A DNA stretch of 8,113 nucleotides from contig JAISKY010000059.1 of the NCBI GenBank assembly GCA_031260745.1, forward strand, positions 1 to 8,113. The letters run 5' to 3'. Position numbers and translations under genes: made by a program. A model generated the notes under the pieces. It had not been told where the DNA came from, did no database searches, and saw only the letters and a program-made list of their open reading frames with translations. The DNA comes from Oscillospiraceae bacterium (GTDB taxonomy: Bacteria > Bacillota > Clostridia > Oscillospirales > Oscillospiraceae). Shown here in pieces: positions 1-6,819 of this stretch (positions are counted from its first letter, which is position 1; each line of letters begins with the position of its first letter).

Positions 1-203
1 TAAACAGTAGCAACTCCGCCGTAAATATGAAATTCCTTAAACCCCGGCGGCTCCGCACTGTACCTCTCGAAACGAATAACCTGCAGAATTTCATTGCCTA
101 TAAGCCGCCCAAAATATGGAGTGCTAATGCGTAGCTTAATGTAGCCAAGCGGTTCCAACGCCTCCGTGTATATTTTATTGATAACAGGATCTATAGCTGC
201 CAT
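1..203 (-). CDS. Unidentified small protein, N-terminal part (runs off the left edge)
   Basis: I read an open frame of 67 codons from an ATG at 201-203 to the window edge. The last two visible bases are TA, so the next codon is either Tyr or a stop and the length is unknown. The start is well supported by an AGGAGGA ribosome binding site at 211-217. The protein begins MAAIDPVINKIYTEALEPLG and continues with YFGRLIGNEILQVIRFER and FHIYGGVATV. It has no signal peptide or membrane segment and looks like a soluble alpha/beta protein. The pattern of an early helix ending in a 'LxPLGY' turn, then strands around 'IGNEILQVIRF', vaguely recalls the DUF4304-type hypothetical proteins of Clostridia, but I cannot assign it. 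It lies downstream of the atp operon, past a terminator, so it is probably transcribed separately and I infer no functional link to ATP synthase. Confidence 0.75.
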   Translation of the reverse strand, partial: MAAIDPVINKIYTEALEPLGYIKLRISTPYFGRLIGNEILQVIRFERYSAEPPGFKEFHIYGGVATV

Positions 204-210
204 AATTTTG

Positions 211-217
211 TCCTCCT
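211..217 (-). promoter_or_regulatory. Ribosome binding site of the left-edge gene
   Basis: AGGAGGA on the minus strand ends 7 bases before the ATG at 201-203. It is a near-perfect match to the anti-Shine-Dalgarno sequence and is the main reason for accepting this partial frame as a gene. Confidence 0.8.
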
Positions 218-254
218 TGTTAATATACCTGGTCTAAAACGCTAATTCGTAGTC

Positions 255-260
255 ATTATA
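255..260 (-). promoter_or_regulatory. Possible -10 box for the left-edge gene
   Basis: A perfect TATAAT hexamer on the minus strand lies about 50 bases upstream of the ATG, a sensible distance for a short leader with the AGGAGGA site. No good -35 lies at 16-18 bases. The nearest TTGAAC (273-278) leaves a spacer of only 12 bases. There is no TG extension either. The promoter is therefore plausible but unproven. Confidence 0.35.
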
Positions 261-432
261 CCTCGAATACGCGTTCAATATCTTGGGCATACTCTCAAAC
301 AATGCGCGCAAGCAGTACTCTGTGAAATAATGACGTTCGCATAGGATACTACAAGTGCTGAGTTATCTGTACGCCGCTATTTGACGCTTGCCTTTTTAAG
401 TTTTATTGTTCGCCGTAGCTTTATTGACAACT

Positions 433-458
433 AACGCTAAGCCTGACGGCTTAGCGTT
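433..458 (-). terminator. Hairpin terminator at the end of the atp operon
   Basis: A perfect 11-base-pair inverted repeat (AACGCTAAGCC / GGCTTAGCGTT) with a four-base TGAC loop lies 15 bases beyond the atpC stop. Its position and strength indicate the end of the atp transcript. In the operon's direction the hairpin is preceded by AAAA and followed by TTAGTTG, a poor U-tract. In the opposite direction it is followed by TTTTAGATATTT, a better one. It may therefore work in both directions, or rely on the stem or Rho for the atp transcript. Confidence 0.7.
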
Positions 459-473
459 TTAGATATTTACCGC

Positions 474-905
474 TTAACTAATATCGGGCAGACTGCCTAT
501 TGTGTCGTTTGCGGCTTTCATACGCGCCAACGCGCGGGAGATTGCCGCCTGATTCCGTACATATTCCATTCTGTCCGCGCTGGAACGCATACGTAATTCG
601 GCGCGTTCAAGAGCCTCGCGAGCGCGGGCTAAGTCAATGTCAGCCGCCCATTCTACCGAGTCAACGTAAAACTCAATTGTATTGTCAAAAATCTCGCAAA
701 CGCCTTGTCCGATAGCCGCGATTTTAGCTTCGGTGCTTTCTCCGTCGCGGATTTCAATGGTATTCTCCGCAACCGCCGTTACCATCGGCATATGTCCCGC
801 CATAACGCCGATTCGTCCCTCCGGCGTGGAGAACACTATTTCGTTAGCCGCGCCGTCGAAGAAACTTTTTTCGGGCGTCATTATGCGAAGCAGAAAAGTA
901 TTCAT
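474..905 (-). CDS. atpC: F1Fo ATP synthase subunit epsilon
   Basis: This is the 143-residue epsilon subunit of the F1 central stalk. It binds gamma, contacts the c-ring and, in many bacteria, restrains ATP hydrolysis through its C-terminal helices. The N-terminal beta-sandwich covers about residues 1-85. It opens with FLLRIMTPEKSFFDG and contains the family pattern STPEGRIGVMAGHMPMV, which matches the usual 'TxEGxxGILPGHxPLV'. The C-terminal part, about residues 88-135, is a charged helical hairpin (LARAREALERAELRMR) ending in a short tail. Its length is normal for the family. The ATG lies one base after the atpD stop. Only a weak GGTGA lies upstream, inside the end of atpD, so translation is probably coupled to atpD. 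It is the last gene of the operon, and a terminator hairpin follows closely. Confidence 0.96.
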   Translation of the reverse strand: MNTFLLRIMTPEKSFFDGAANEIVFSTPEGRIGVMAGHMPMVTAVAENTIEIRDGESTEAKIAAIGQGVCEIFDNTIEFYVDSVEWAADIDLARAREALERAELRMRSSADRMEYVRNQAAISRALARMKAANDTIGSLPDIS

Positions 906-906
906 A

Positions 907-2289
907 TTATTTCACCGATTCATAAACTTCGTCAATTGAGCCTTTCATAAAGAACGCGTCCTCCGGAACATCGTCAAGTTTACCGTCCAAAATGTCGCGG
1001 AAACTACGAATTGTGTCGGCAAGAGATACATATTTACCTTTGTAAGCAATGTACGACTCGGCAACGTGGAAAGGCTGTGACATAAACCTTTGGATTTTTC
1101 TTGCTCTGCGAACGATTAGTTTATCTTCCTCGGATAGTTCTTCCATTCCCAGGATTGCGATAATATCCTGTAAATCCTTGTAACGCTGTAAGACTTCCTG
1201 AACTCGCCTAGCCGTGCGGTAATGGATTTCACCGACGATTTCGGGCGTAAGTATACGGGAGTTCGATTCCAGCGGGTCAACAGCGGGGTAAATGCCCATC
1301 TCAACAATACTGCGCGACAAAACTGTAGTCGCGTCAAGGTGAGCGAACGTAGTCGCCGGAGCCGGGTCGGTTAGGTCGTCCGCGGGAACGTAGACCGCCT
1401 GAACGGACGTAATCGAACCTTTATTCGTCGAGGTAATACGTTCTTGAAGCGTACCCATCTCGTTTGCCAGCGTAGGCTGATAACCAACGGCGGAGGGTAT
1501 GCGTCCAAGCAATGCGGAAATCTCCGAACCGGCCTGAGTAAACCTAAAAATGTTGTCGATGAATAATAGCACGTCCTGACCCATACTGTCACGGAAATAC
1601 TCCGCCATTGTCAGACCGGACAGAGCGACGCGCATACGAGAGCCGGGCGGCTCGTTCATTTGTCCGAATACCATCGCGGTTTTTGAGATAACACCGGATT
1701 CTTTCATTTCAGTCCAAAGGTCGTTACCCTCGCGAGTACGCTCTCCGACGCCGGTGAATACGGAGTAACCGCCAAGCTCGGTCGCGACGTTTCGGATAAG
1801 TTCCATAATAAGAACGGTCTTACCAACGCCCGCGCCGCCGAATAATCCGATTTTACCGCCCTTTGCGTACGGAGCCATCAGGTCAATTACTTTGATTCCG
1901 GTTTCAAGGACTTCAATCGCGCCGGTTTGCTCGCTGAATGAAGGCGGGTCTCTGTGGATATTCCAGCGTTCACCGGTAGCTTCTTCGCCGCCGTCCACGG
2001 AGTTACCCAGTACGTTCCAAACTCTGCCTAAAACCTGCTCGCCGACCGGAACGGTAATTGACGAACCCGTATCTAGCGCTTTAGCGCCGCGAGTAAGTCC
2101 GTCCGTAGAGTTCATCGCGACACAACGTACGGTTCGGTTGCCTATGTGCTGAAGAACCTCGGCGGTAACAGTGTTGCCGTTTAGTACGTCAACCTTAATC
2201 GCGTTGAATAGTTTCGGCAACTCATCTTCAAAGCGAATATCAATTACAGGTCCGATAACCTGAGTTATTTTTCCGTAGTTTTCTGCCAT
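907..2289 (-). CDS. atpD: F1Fo ATP synthase subunit beta (catalytic)
   Basis: This is the 460-residue catalytic subunit, which makes ATP from ADP and phosphate in the alpha3beta3 head. An N-terminal beta-barrel (about 1-75) leads into the nucleotide-binding domain. That domain has a Walker A GGAGVGKT at 151-158, the catalytic Glu183 in GERTREG, the ALSGLTMAEYFRD block at 222-234, a Walker B LLFIDN at 241-246 and IFRFTQAGSE just after it. The C-terminal helical domain carries EELSEED at 383-389, the variant of DELSEED that touches gamma. All key residues are intact and the length is typical. The ATG is preceded by GGAGGAT (2297-2303). A 75-base gap separates it from atpG, the longest inside the operon, and atpC follows one base after the stop. 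Confidence 0.98.
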   Translation of the reverse strand: MAENYGKITQVIGPVIDIRFEDELPKLFNAIKVDVLNGNTVTAEVLQHIGNRTVRCVAMNSTDGLTRGAKALDTGSSITVPVGEQVLGRVWNVLGNSVDGGEEATGERWNIHRDPPSFSEQTGAIEVLETGIKVIDLMAPYAKGGKIGLFGGAGVGKTVLIMELIRNVATELGGYSVFTGVGERTREGNDLWTEMKESGVISKTAMVFGQMNEPPGSRMRVALSGLTMAEYFRDSMGQDVLLFIDNIFRFTQAGSEISALLGRIPSAVGYQPTLANEMGTLQERITSTNKGSITSVQAVYVPADDLTDPAPATTFAHLDATTVLSRSIVEMGIYPAVDPLESNSRILTPEIVGEIHYRTARRVQEVLQRYKDLQDIIAILGMEELSEEDKLIVRRARKIQRFMSQPFHVAESYIAYKGKYVSLADTIRSFRDILDGKLDDVPEDAFFMKGSIDEVYESVK

Positions 2290-2296
2290 AAGTCAA

Positions 2297-2303
2297 TCCT
2301 CCG
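2297..2303 (-). promoter_or_regulatory. Ribosome binding site of atpD
   Basis: GGAGGAT on the minus strand lies 7 bases before the atpD ATG. It is the strongest Shine-Dalgarno sequence among the F1 genes. This fits the need for three beta copies per enzyme and a gene that is not coupled to its upstream neighbour. Confidence 0.75.
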
Positions 2304-2334
2304 CCAGTCGCACTATTGATGTGTTCTCTCTTTT

Positions 2335-2350
2335 GTAGGTTTAACCCTAC
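2335..2350 (-). repeat. Small hairpin in the atpG-atpD gap
   Basis: On the minus strand GTAGG-GTTAAA-CCTAC forms a five-base-pair stem with a six-base loop, 15 bases after the atpG stop. No U-tract follows, so it is not a terminator. It could be an RNA-processing or stability element between gamma and beta, or chance. Confidence 0.35.
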
Positions 2351-2364
2351 GGAGATTAGCGATA

Positions 2365-3246
2365 TTAGTCGTCTGTAGTTAACGCTTGCGCTCCCGCTAC
2401 GATTTCGGTAATTTCCTGAGTAATCGCCGCTTGTCTAGCGCGGTTATACGCAAGTGAGAGTTTATCCAGCATTTCGTTGCCGTTACGTACCGCTCCGTCC
2501 ATAGCCGAAATGCGAGATGTAAGTTCAGCCGCCCACGAGTGTACCAAACAACCGTATATAAAACCTTTAAGATACTTAGGAATAAGCATTTCCATAACCA
2601 CCTCGGGCGACGGCTCAAAGGATACGTCGCTCCTGACGATTCCGGCGTCGCCGAAAGTTTCAGGCGGCAGCGGCAATAATATTTCGTGTACCGGAATTAA
2701 CCGCGCCGCGGAGCGGTAGTCTGTGTAGATAATTCCGAATCCGTCAACCTCGCGGCTCTCAAATAGCGAGATGATGTATTTAGCGATATGCCCCGCGTGT
2801 GAAAGTGTCGGAAAGTTCGACGGCAATTCAATCTCGTCGTCGATTTGATAACCGCGCCGGCTAAGCGCAGTATGCCCTACGTTTCCCTGAACCATAAGGT
2901 GTTGGAAACGCATATCTTTCGACATTTCTTCTTCTGCAAACTTGATTATATTACTGTTATAACCTCCGGCAAGCCCCGAATCCGACGTCAGCACCAAAAG
3001 CCCCGGTTTTACGGGAATTCTCCAACTTTCGCTTCCGATGTAGGGACTAAGCACTTCGGGGTGCAGACTAAGCAACTCGGCGATAGTCTGACGTATGTGG
3101 TCGTGATACGGGCGTGTTTCATTAAGCGTATGCTGAGCTTTGCCGACACGCGACGCGGCAATCAGCTTTTGAGCGCTCGCGATTTGCGTAGTCTGCCGTA
3201 TGCTTTTCATACGCGCTTTTATTTCGCCGGTATTATTCATTGACAT
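2365..3246 (-). CDS. atpG: F1Fo ATP synthase subunit gamma (rotor shaft)
   Basis: This is the 293-residue gamma subunit, the rotating central shaft that drives conformational change in the alpha3beta3 head. The two long coiled-coil helices are recognisable at both ends. The N-terminal one (about 8-60) reads EIKARMKSIRQTTQIASAQKLIAAS, shown here in outline; the family usually has 'ITKAMKMVAAAKL' there, so its middle is divergent. The C-terminal one (about 245-290) contains LSLAYNRARQAAITQEITEI, very close to the family signature. The Rossmann-like middle domain lies between them (VLTSDSGLAGGYN near 85-97). Two in-frame ATGs compete (3244-3246 and 3238-3240). AGAGGTG at 3251-3257 sits 4 bases from the first and 10 from the second, so the protein may start two residues later. 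Confidence 0.96.
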   Translation of the reverse strand: MSMNNTGEIKARMKSIRQTTQIASAQKLIAASRVGKAQHTLNETRPYHDHIRQTIAELLSLHPEVLSPYIGSESWRIPVKPGLLVLTSDSGLAGGYNSNIIKFAEEEMSKDMRFQHLMVQGNVGHTALSRRGYQIDDEIELPSNFPTLSHAGHIAKYIISLFESREVDGFGIIYTDYRSAARLIPVHEILLPLPPETFGDAGIVRSDVSFEPSPEVVMEMLIPKYLKGFIYGCLVHSWAAELTSRISAMDGAVRNGNEMLDKLSLAYNRARQAAITQEITEIVAGAQALTTDD

Positions 3247-3250
3247 AGCA

Positions 3251-3261
3251 CACCTCTGAGG
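3251..3261 (-). promoter_or_regulatory. atpG ribosome binding site inside a palindrome
   Basis: The minus strand reads ACCTCAGAGGTG just before atpG. The AGAGGTG Shine-Dalgarno sequence is the second half of an ACCTC/GAGGT inverted repeat. The upstream CCTC also resembles the ribosomal anti-Shine-Dalgarno sequence. The tight loop makes a hairpin only marginally stable, so regulation here is a guess. A similar arrangement stands before atpF. Confidence 0.4.
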
Positions 3262-3287
3262 TTATATCCGTACATTTTAGTTTAGCG

Positions 3288-4817
3288 TCATACCGTAGAA
3301 GGCTTGAAGTCCGCCGAGTATTCGTCCAAAGCCTTTATCAGTTTTTGCTCTGTTTCGTCAGAGAAATCTTCGGTCGTACGTATGGACTCCGGAATTTCGG
3401 GATATTTATCCTTGACGAACGTCAATAGTCCTTTATTGAATCTGCTTACGTCGAAAAATGATATTTTCTTGAGATAACCGCTTTTCGCGCCGTATAGCAA
3501 GATAACCTGCTCGTCCATATCAATCGGAGAATACTGCGGCTGTTTAAGCGTATCCATAAGCCGCGCGCCATGTGTTAATCGTTCCTGAGTACCCGCGTCC
3601 AAATCCGAACCCAACTGCGAGAATACTTGCAGTTCACGGTATTGCGCGAGTTCAACGCGAAGTGAGGACGCGACTTTTTTCATTGCCTTGGTTTGAGCGT
3701 TTCCTCCGACGCGTGATACCGACAATCCGACGTTAACGGCTGGTCTGAAGCCGGAGAAAAATAGCTCCGATTCAAGGAAAATCTGACCGTCCGTAATCGA
3801 AATGACGTTCGTCGGAATGTACGCGGAAATATCTCCGGCAAGCGTTTCAATAATCGGCAGAGCGGTAATCGAGCCGCCGCCAAGTTCGTCCGACAATCTC
3901 GCGGCGCGTTCAAGCAGACGCGAATGTAAGTAGAATACGTCGCCGGGGTAAGCCTCGCGTCCCGGAGGACGTTTCAGCAACAGCGACATAGCGCGATATG
4001 CTACGGCGTGCTTCGATAAATCGTCGTAGACGATTAGCACGTCCTTGCCCTCGTTGTACATAAATTCCTCAGCCATAGCGCAAGCCGCGTAGGGCGCGAG
4101 GTACTGCAACGGGGCCGCGTCACTAGCCGTCGAAACGACTACGATTGTGTTATCCATCGCCTCGTTGCGTTTAAGTATAGTTACGACGTTCGCAACGACG
4201 GACGCTTTTTGTCCGATTGCGACATAAATGCAGATAACGCCTTTGTCGCGTTGGTTAATAATCGCGTCAAGCGCGATAGCGGTCTTTCCGGTCTGACGGT
4301 CTCCTATAATCAATTGGCGCTGACCGCGTCCGATTGGTATCATAGCGTCAATGGACATAATACCGGTTTGCAACGGAACTTTAACCGACTGACGCGCGGT
4401 AACGCCGGAGGCGAGCGCCTCAACCGGACGTTTGCGGTCGGTTATAATATCGCCGCCCTCGTCAAGCGGAATGGCAAGCGGAGATACGACGCGTCCGAGC
4501 AACGCGGAACCTACCGGAACTTCCATCGTTCGTCCGGTACGTCGCACGGTAGTACCCTCCCGGACGTTATTGCCGGAGGAAAAAAGTACGCAACCGACGT
4601 TATCCTCCTCAAGGTTAAGAGCCATACCCGTATCGCCGCCCTCAAACTCAAGCAGTTCACCGCTCATACAATTTTCGATACCGTACACGCGGGCGATGCC
4701 GTCGCCCACCTGAATTACAGAGCCAACTTCCGCAAGGTCGGCGGAAAGCTCGCTTTTACCTATTCGTTCCATCAGCAGTCTGCTGATTTCACCTGCGTTA
4801 ACGGACAAAATGCTCAC
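3288..4817 (-). CDS. atpA: F1Fo ATP synthase subunit alpha (regulatory)
   Basis: This is the 509-residue alpha subunit, which alternates with beta in the F1 head and carries the non-catalytic nucleotide sites. Following the N-terminal stator-binding helix and beta-barrel (about 1-95) is the nucleotide-binding domain. It has Walker A GDRQTGKT at 172-179, Walker B LIVYDD at 261-266 and PGDVFYLHSRLLERAA at 291-306. The arginine finger that reaches the catalytic site is Arg369 in GLSVSRVGG. A helical C-terminal domain follows, and the length is standard. The start is GTG, placed immediately after the atpH TAG with no intervening base. Only a weak GGAAAT lies upstream, so translation is probably coupled to atpH. 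It shares the operon with all other F1 genes. Confidence 0.98.
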   Translation of the reverse strand: MSILSVNAGEISRLLMERIGKSELSADLAEVGSVIQVGDGIARVYGIENCMSGELLEFEGGDTGMALNLEEDNVGCVLFSSGNNVREGTTVRRTGRTMEVPVGSALLGRVVSPLAIPLDEGGDIITDRKRPVEALASGVTARQSVKVPLQTGIMSIDAMIPIGRGQRQLIIGDRQTGKTAIALDAIINQRDKGVICIYVAIGQKASVVANVVTILKRNEAMDNTIVVVSTASDAAPLQYLAPYAACAMAEEFMYNEGKDVLIVYDDLSKHAVAYRAMSLLLKRPPGREAYPGDVFYLHSRLLERAARLSDELGGGSITALPIIETLAGDISAYIPTNVISITDGQIFLESELFFSGFRPAVNVGLSVSRVGGNAQTKAMKKVASSLRVELAQYRELQVFSQLGSDLDAGTQERLTHGARLMDTLKQPQYSPIDMDEQVILLYGAKSGYLKKISFFDVSRFNKGLLTFVKDKYPEIPESIRTTEDFSDETEQKLIKALDEYSADFKPSTV

Positions 4818-5345
4818 CTACTTTTTAGCTAATTTCCGACCAAGCGACGCGTCTAGGATTTTCCCTCCGGTTTCGGCGACAAATCCCGCGACTACACTTT
4901 CGTCAAGCGAAACCTCAAATACCGCGTCGCCTGACCGCTCCTGCGGATATAGACCATAACGCGGAAGCGAAACTCGCAGTTGTTCTAATATTTCGCCGTC
5001 GGGTTCGTACGGGAAACGGATTTTTACTTTAAGTTCTCCGAATTCGTTGTTACACAGCGACTCGAATTGTTTACGTATACGCGGAACCAACTTCAGTTTG
5101 CGTTTCTGCGTGAGTATACGCAAAAACTCCAGCGTAAGCTCGGAAAGATAACCCTCGAAGGTATCCAACAGTTTATATTGCTTTTCGGTTGTAAGTTCAG
5201 GGTTATTAAAAACGAAACGAAACTCCGATAAGACTTGTTCCGCGACAGTCAAATCGTCAAGTACGCGTTTTAACGAAGTCACGCGGTCGTCGCTCGTCAA
5301 AGCCGCGGTTTGAAACAGAGCGTCCGCGAAAATGTTTTCGCTCAC
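4818..5345 (-). CDS. atpH: F1Fo ATP synthase subunit delta
   Basis: This is the 175-residue delta subunit, the connector that fixes the b-subunit stalk to the top of the alpha3beta3 head. The N-terminal helical bundle starts ENIFADALFQTA, matching the family's 'YAxALFexA' opening. The C-terminal domain ends in VAGFVAETGGKILDASLGRK (about 152-171), matching the conserved 'GGFxxxxGxxxxDxSxxxxL' signature. Length is normal. The start is GTG and overlaps the atpF stop by four bases (GTGA), a classic translational-coupling junction. A G-rich stretch just upstream may act as the ribosome binding site. No better start follows, because the conserved N-terminal residues begin at once. Confidence 0.95.
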   Translation of the reverse strand: MSENIFADALFQTAALTSDDRVTSLKRVLDDLTVAEQVLSEFRFVFNNPELTTEKQYKLLDTFEGYLSELTLEFLRILTQKRKLKLVPRIRKQFESLCNNEFGELKVKIRFPYEPDGEILEQLRVSLPRYGLYPQERSGDAVFEVSLDESVVAGFVAETGGKILDASLGRKLAKK

Positions 5346-5842
5346 TCCATCGCCCCCGTTTCGCCTCTTTCAAGGAATCTCCTGATAATGCGCGAGTTTT
5401 TAGACTCGTCGAGATTCTCGCCGAGTAACGATGACGCCAAATCCTCCGCCGCCGTAACAATTTCGGTTCTGGCGGCAATAAGCATACTTTCGTGTTCACG
5501 CTGAGCTTGCGACTGAGCCGCGCTGACGATAGTACGCGCCTTATCTTCCGCTTCGACGATAATACGGTCGTACTCCGCGCCCGCGCGAGTACGCGCAGCT
5601 TTAAGAGCTTCAAGCGTACTTTTTTCAAACTCAAGATTATGCTCCGCGCGCTGTAATTCAAACTGCCGAGCTTCCTCCCGAGCCGCTTCCGCCCCGGCGA
5701 GTGCCGCGGTTATTTTCTCCTGCCGCTCGGCGAGGATTTTCATTACAGGTTTCCAAAGCAGTCTGTTCAATATGAATACAAGCACCGCAAGGTTAACCGC
5801 GACAAAAATCCACTCCGGTATGTAAAAATCGAATAGGTTCAT
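5342..5842 (-). CDS. atpF: F1Fo ATP synthase subunit b (peripheral stalk)
   Basis: This is the 166-residue b subunit, one of two copies forming the stator that stops the F1 head from spinning. A single N-terminal transmembrane helix covers about residues 10-28 (WIFVAVNLAVLVFILNRLLW). It is followed by the conserved LLWKPVMKIL junction and a long, charged, Ala/Glu/Arg-rich right-handed coiled coil (about 38-140). The C-terminal tail is the delta-binding end. Only one b-type gene is present, so the stalk should be a homodimer. The ATG follows an AGAGGA ribosome binding site with 8 bases of spacing. The stop overlaps the atpH GTG by four bases. Confidence 0.96.
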   Translation of the reverse strand: MNLFDFYIPEWIFVAVNLAVLVFILNRLLWKPVMKILAERQEKITAALAGAEAAREEARQFELQRAEHNLEFEKSTLEALKAARTRAGAEYDRIIVEAEDKARTIVSAAQSQAQREHESMLIAARTEIVTAAEDLASSLLGENLDESKNSRIIRRFLERGETGAME

Positions 5843-5850
5843 CGTTCAAG

Positions 5851-5862
5851 TCCTCTCTGAGG
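5851..5862 (-). promoter_or_regulatory. atpF ribosome binding site inside a small hairpin
   Basis: The minus strand reads CCTCAGAGAGGA, in which AGAGGA is the atpF Shine-Dalgarno sequence. CCTC can pair with GAGG around an AGA loop. The four-base-pair stem would partly hide the site. It may help lower b-subunit synthesis relative to the c subunit just upstream; this is inference. Confidence 0.4.
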
Positions 5863-5872
5863 TAGTTGCCGG

Positions 5873-6091
5873 TTAGACTTTTGTGAACAGCAGTATAGCT
5901 ATAAGCAATCCGTAAATCGCGCAAGCCTCACATAATACCATTCCCAAGAACGCAAGACTGCGTATGGAACCTTCTTTTTCAGGCTGACGCGCGATTGCCT
6001 CTGCGCCGCCTTTCGCCGCTAAACCGATTCCGAGTGCCGCGCCGACCGCGGACAATACCGCGATTCCCGCGCCGAGTGCTGTCAGTGACAT
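5873..6091 (-). CDS. atpE: F1Fo ATP synthase subunit c (proton-carrying ring)
   Basis: This is the 72-residue c subunit, a hairpin of two membrane helices that assembles into the rotating ring. Helix 1 (about 5-30) has the glycine packing motif with one Gly replaced by Ala (Gly17, Ala19, Gly21, Gly23). The polar loop has the conserved RQP at 35-37. Helix 2 (about 45-70) carries the essential carboxylate Glu55, followed by IYGLLIAILLF. Sodium-binding c subunits usually have a Gln in helix 1 and a Ser or Thr right after the Glu. Here these positions are Ile22 and Ala56, so proton coupling is inferred. Cysteines at 54 and 57 flank Glu55, which is unusual. A GGAGG site (6101-6105) precedes the ATG by 9 bases, fitting the high copy number of c. 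Confidence 0.97.
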   Translation of the reverse strand: MSLTALGAGIAVLSAVGAALGIGLAAKGGAEAIARQPEKEGSIRSLAFLGMVLCEACAIYGLLIAILLFTKV

Positions 6092-6100
6092 AAGATTGTA

Positions 6101-6105
6101 CCTCC
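6101..6105 (-). promoter_or_regulatory. Ribosome binding site of atpE
   Basis: A consensus GGAGG on the minus strand sits 9 bases before the atpE ATG, in the 20-base gap after atpB. Strong initiation is expected because the c-ring needs many more copies than any other subunit. Confidence 0.75.
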
Positions 6106-6111
6106 GAAATA

Positions 6112-6813
6112 TTAATTGGTTTCTACTGCTTCGCCAATGTAGACAATGGTTAAATAGGTGAAAATAAACGCCTGTAGGAGTCCGTCGAATATCTCAAAAT
6201 ACGCCGACGGCAACGCTGATATAACTGGAATCCTTAAACTATACACTAATTCCATTATTATGAATCCCGCGATTATATTACCGAACAACCGCAAACAGAG
6301 TGACAGCGGTTTTGTCGCGTACTCCATTAGTTTGAACGGAGCGACAATCGGCATCGGGTCAATCAGCGACTTAGCCCAACCTTTAACGCCCTTGTAACGG
6401 AATCCGGCATACAATACAACTATAATACTCACCAGCGCCAGCGCGGCGGTTACGTTAATATCTTTTGTCGGCGGAAACAGGTGAACTCCGGGTATAAAGT
6501 TAAACAGTGAAACAATGTTCGCCAATCCGAGATACACCAGTAAAGTTCCTATGTATGGTATAAAAGCCTTACCGTGATGTCCGGCTGAAGTCGTGCAAAG
6601 GTTTGAAACGATTTGAACAAGCCACTCGACAACTATCTGAACTTTACCGGGGTTATCGGCTTTTAGTTTCCGCGTCAGCAAAAACGACGCGATAATCAGA
6701 ACAATACTTACAATAAGCGAAACAAACACGGCGTTGCTGAGTTCAAACGTATAGCCAAACACGGGGATACGGAAAAGTACCACGCGTTCTACTCTCTCAA
6801 AGATTTCCTCCAA
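6112..6813 (-). CDS. atpB: F1Fo ATP synthase subunit a (proton channel)
   Basis: This is the 233-residue a subunit, the membrane stator that holds the two proton half-channels next to the c-ring. Several transmembrane helices are visible (about 28-47, 84-105, 122-138, 172-192 and 205-228). The essential arginine is Arg175 in LCLRLFGNIIAG, and the conserved Gln is Gln214 in LQAFIFTYLT. The position of E. coli Glu219 is Phe184, with Glu188 nearby. The start is TTG. An in-frame TGA at 6820-6822 rules out any earlier start, and GGGGGTGA (6820-6827) lies at a normal distance. The next in-frame candidate, a GTG ten codons later, has no suitably spaced site. It is the first structural gene of the operon, with no atpI before it, and it sits behind an attenuator-like leader. 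Confidence 0.95.
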   Translation of the reverse strand: MEEIFERVERVVLFRIPVFGYTFELSNAVFVSLIVSIVLIIASFLLTRKLKADNPGKVQIVVEWLVQIVSNLCTTSAGHHGKAFIPYIGTLLVYLGLANIVSLFNFIPGVHLFPPTKDINVTAALALVSIIVVLYAGFRYKGVKGWAKSLIDPMPIVAPFKLMEYATKPLSLCLRLFGNIIAGFIIMELVYSLRIPVISALPSAYFEIFDGLLQAFIFTYLTIVYIGEAVETN

Positions 6814-6819
6814 GCGAAC

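Noticed and set aside
2845..3243. A 132-codon plus-strand open frame, and others opposite atpC and atpD
   Set aside because: All are antisense shadows of clearly identified atp genes with no family resemblance or initiation signals.
4209..4832. A 207-codon open frame on the plus strand
   Set aside because: It lies fully antisense to atpA, whose conserved motifs fix the coding strand. It has no ribosome binding site or recognisable domain, and arises from the codon pattern of the opposite strand.
5873..6091. A sodium-dependent ATP synthase
   Set aside because: The helix-1 Gln is Ile22, and the Ser/Thr after the essential Glu is Ala56, so the usual sodium-binding ligands are missing.
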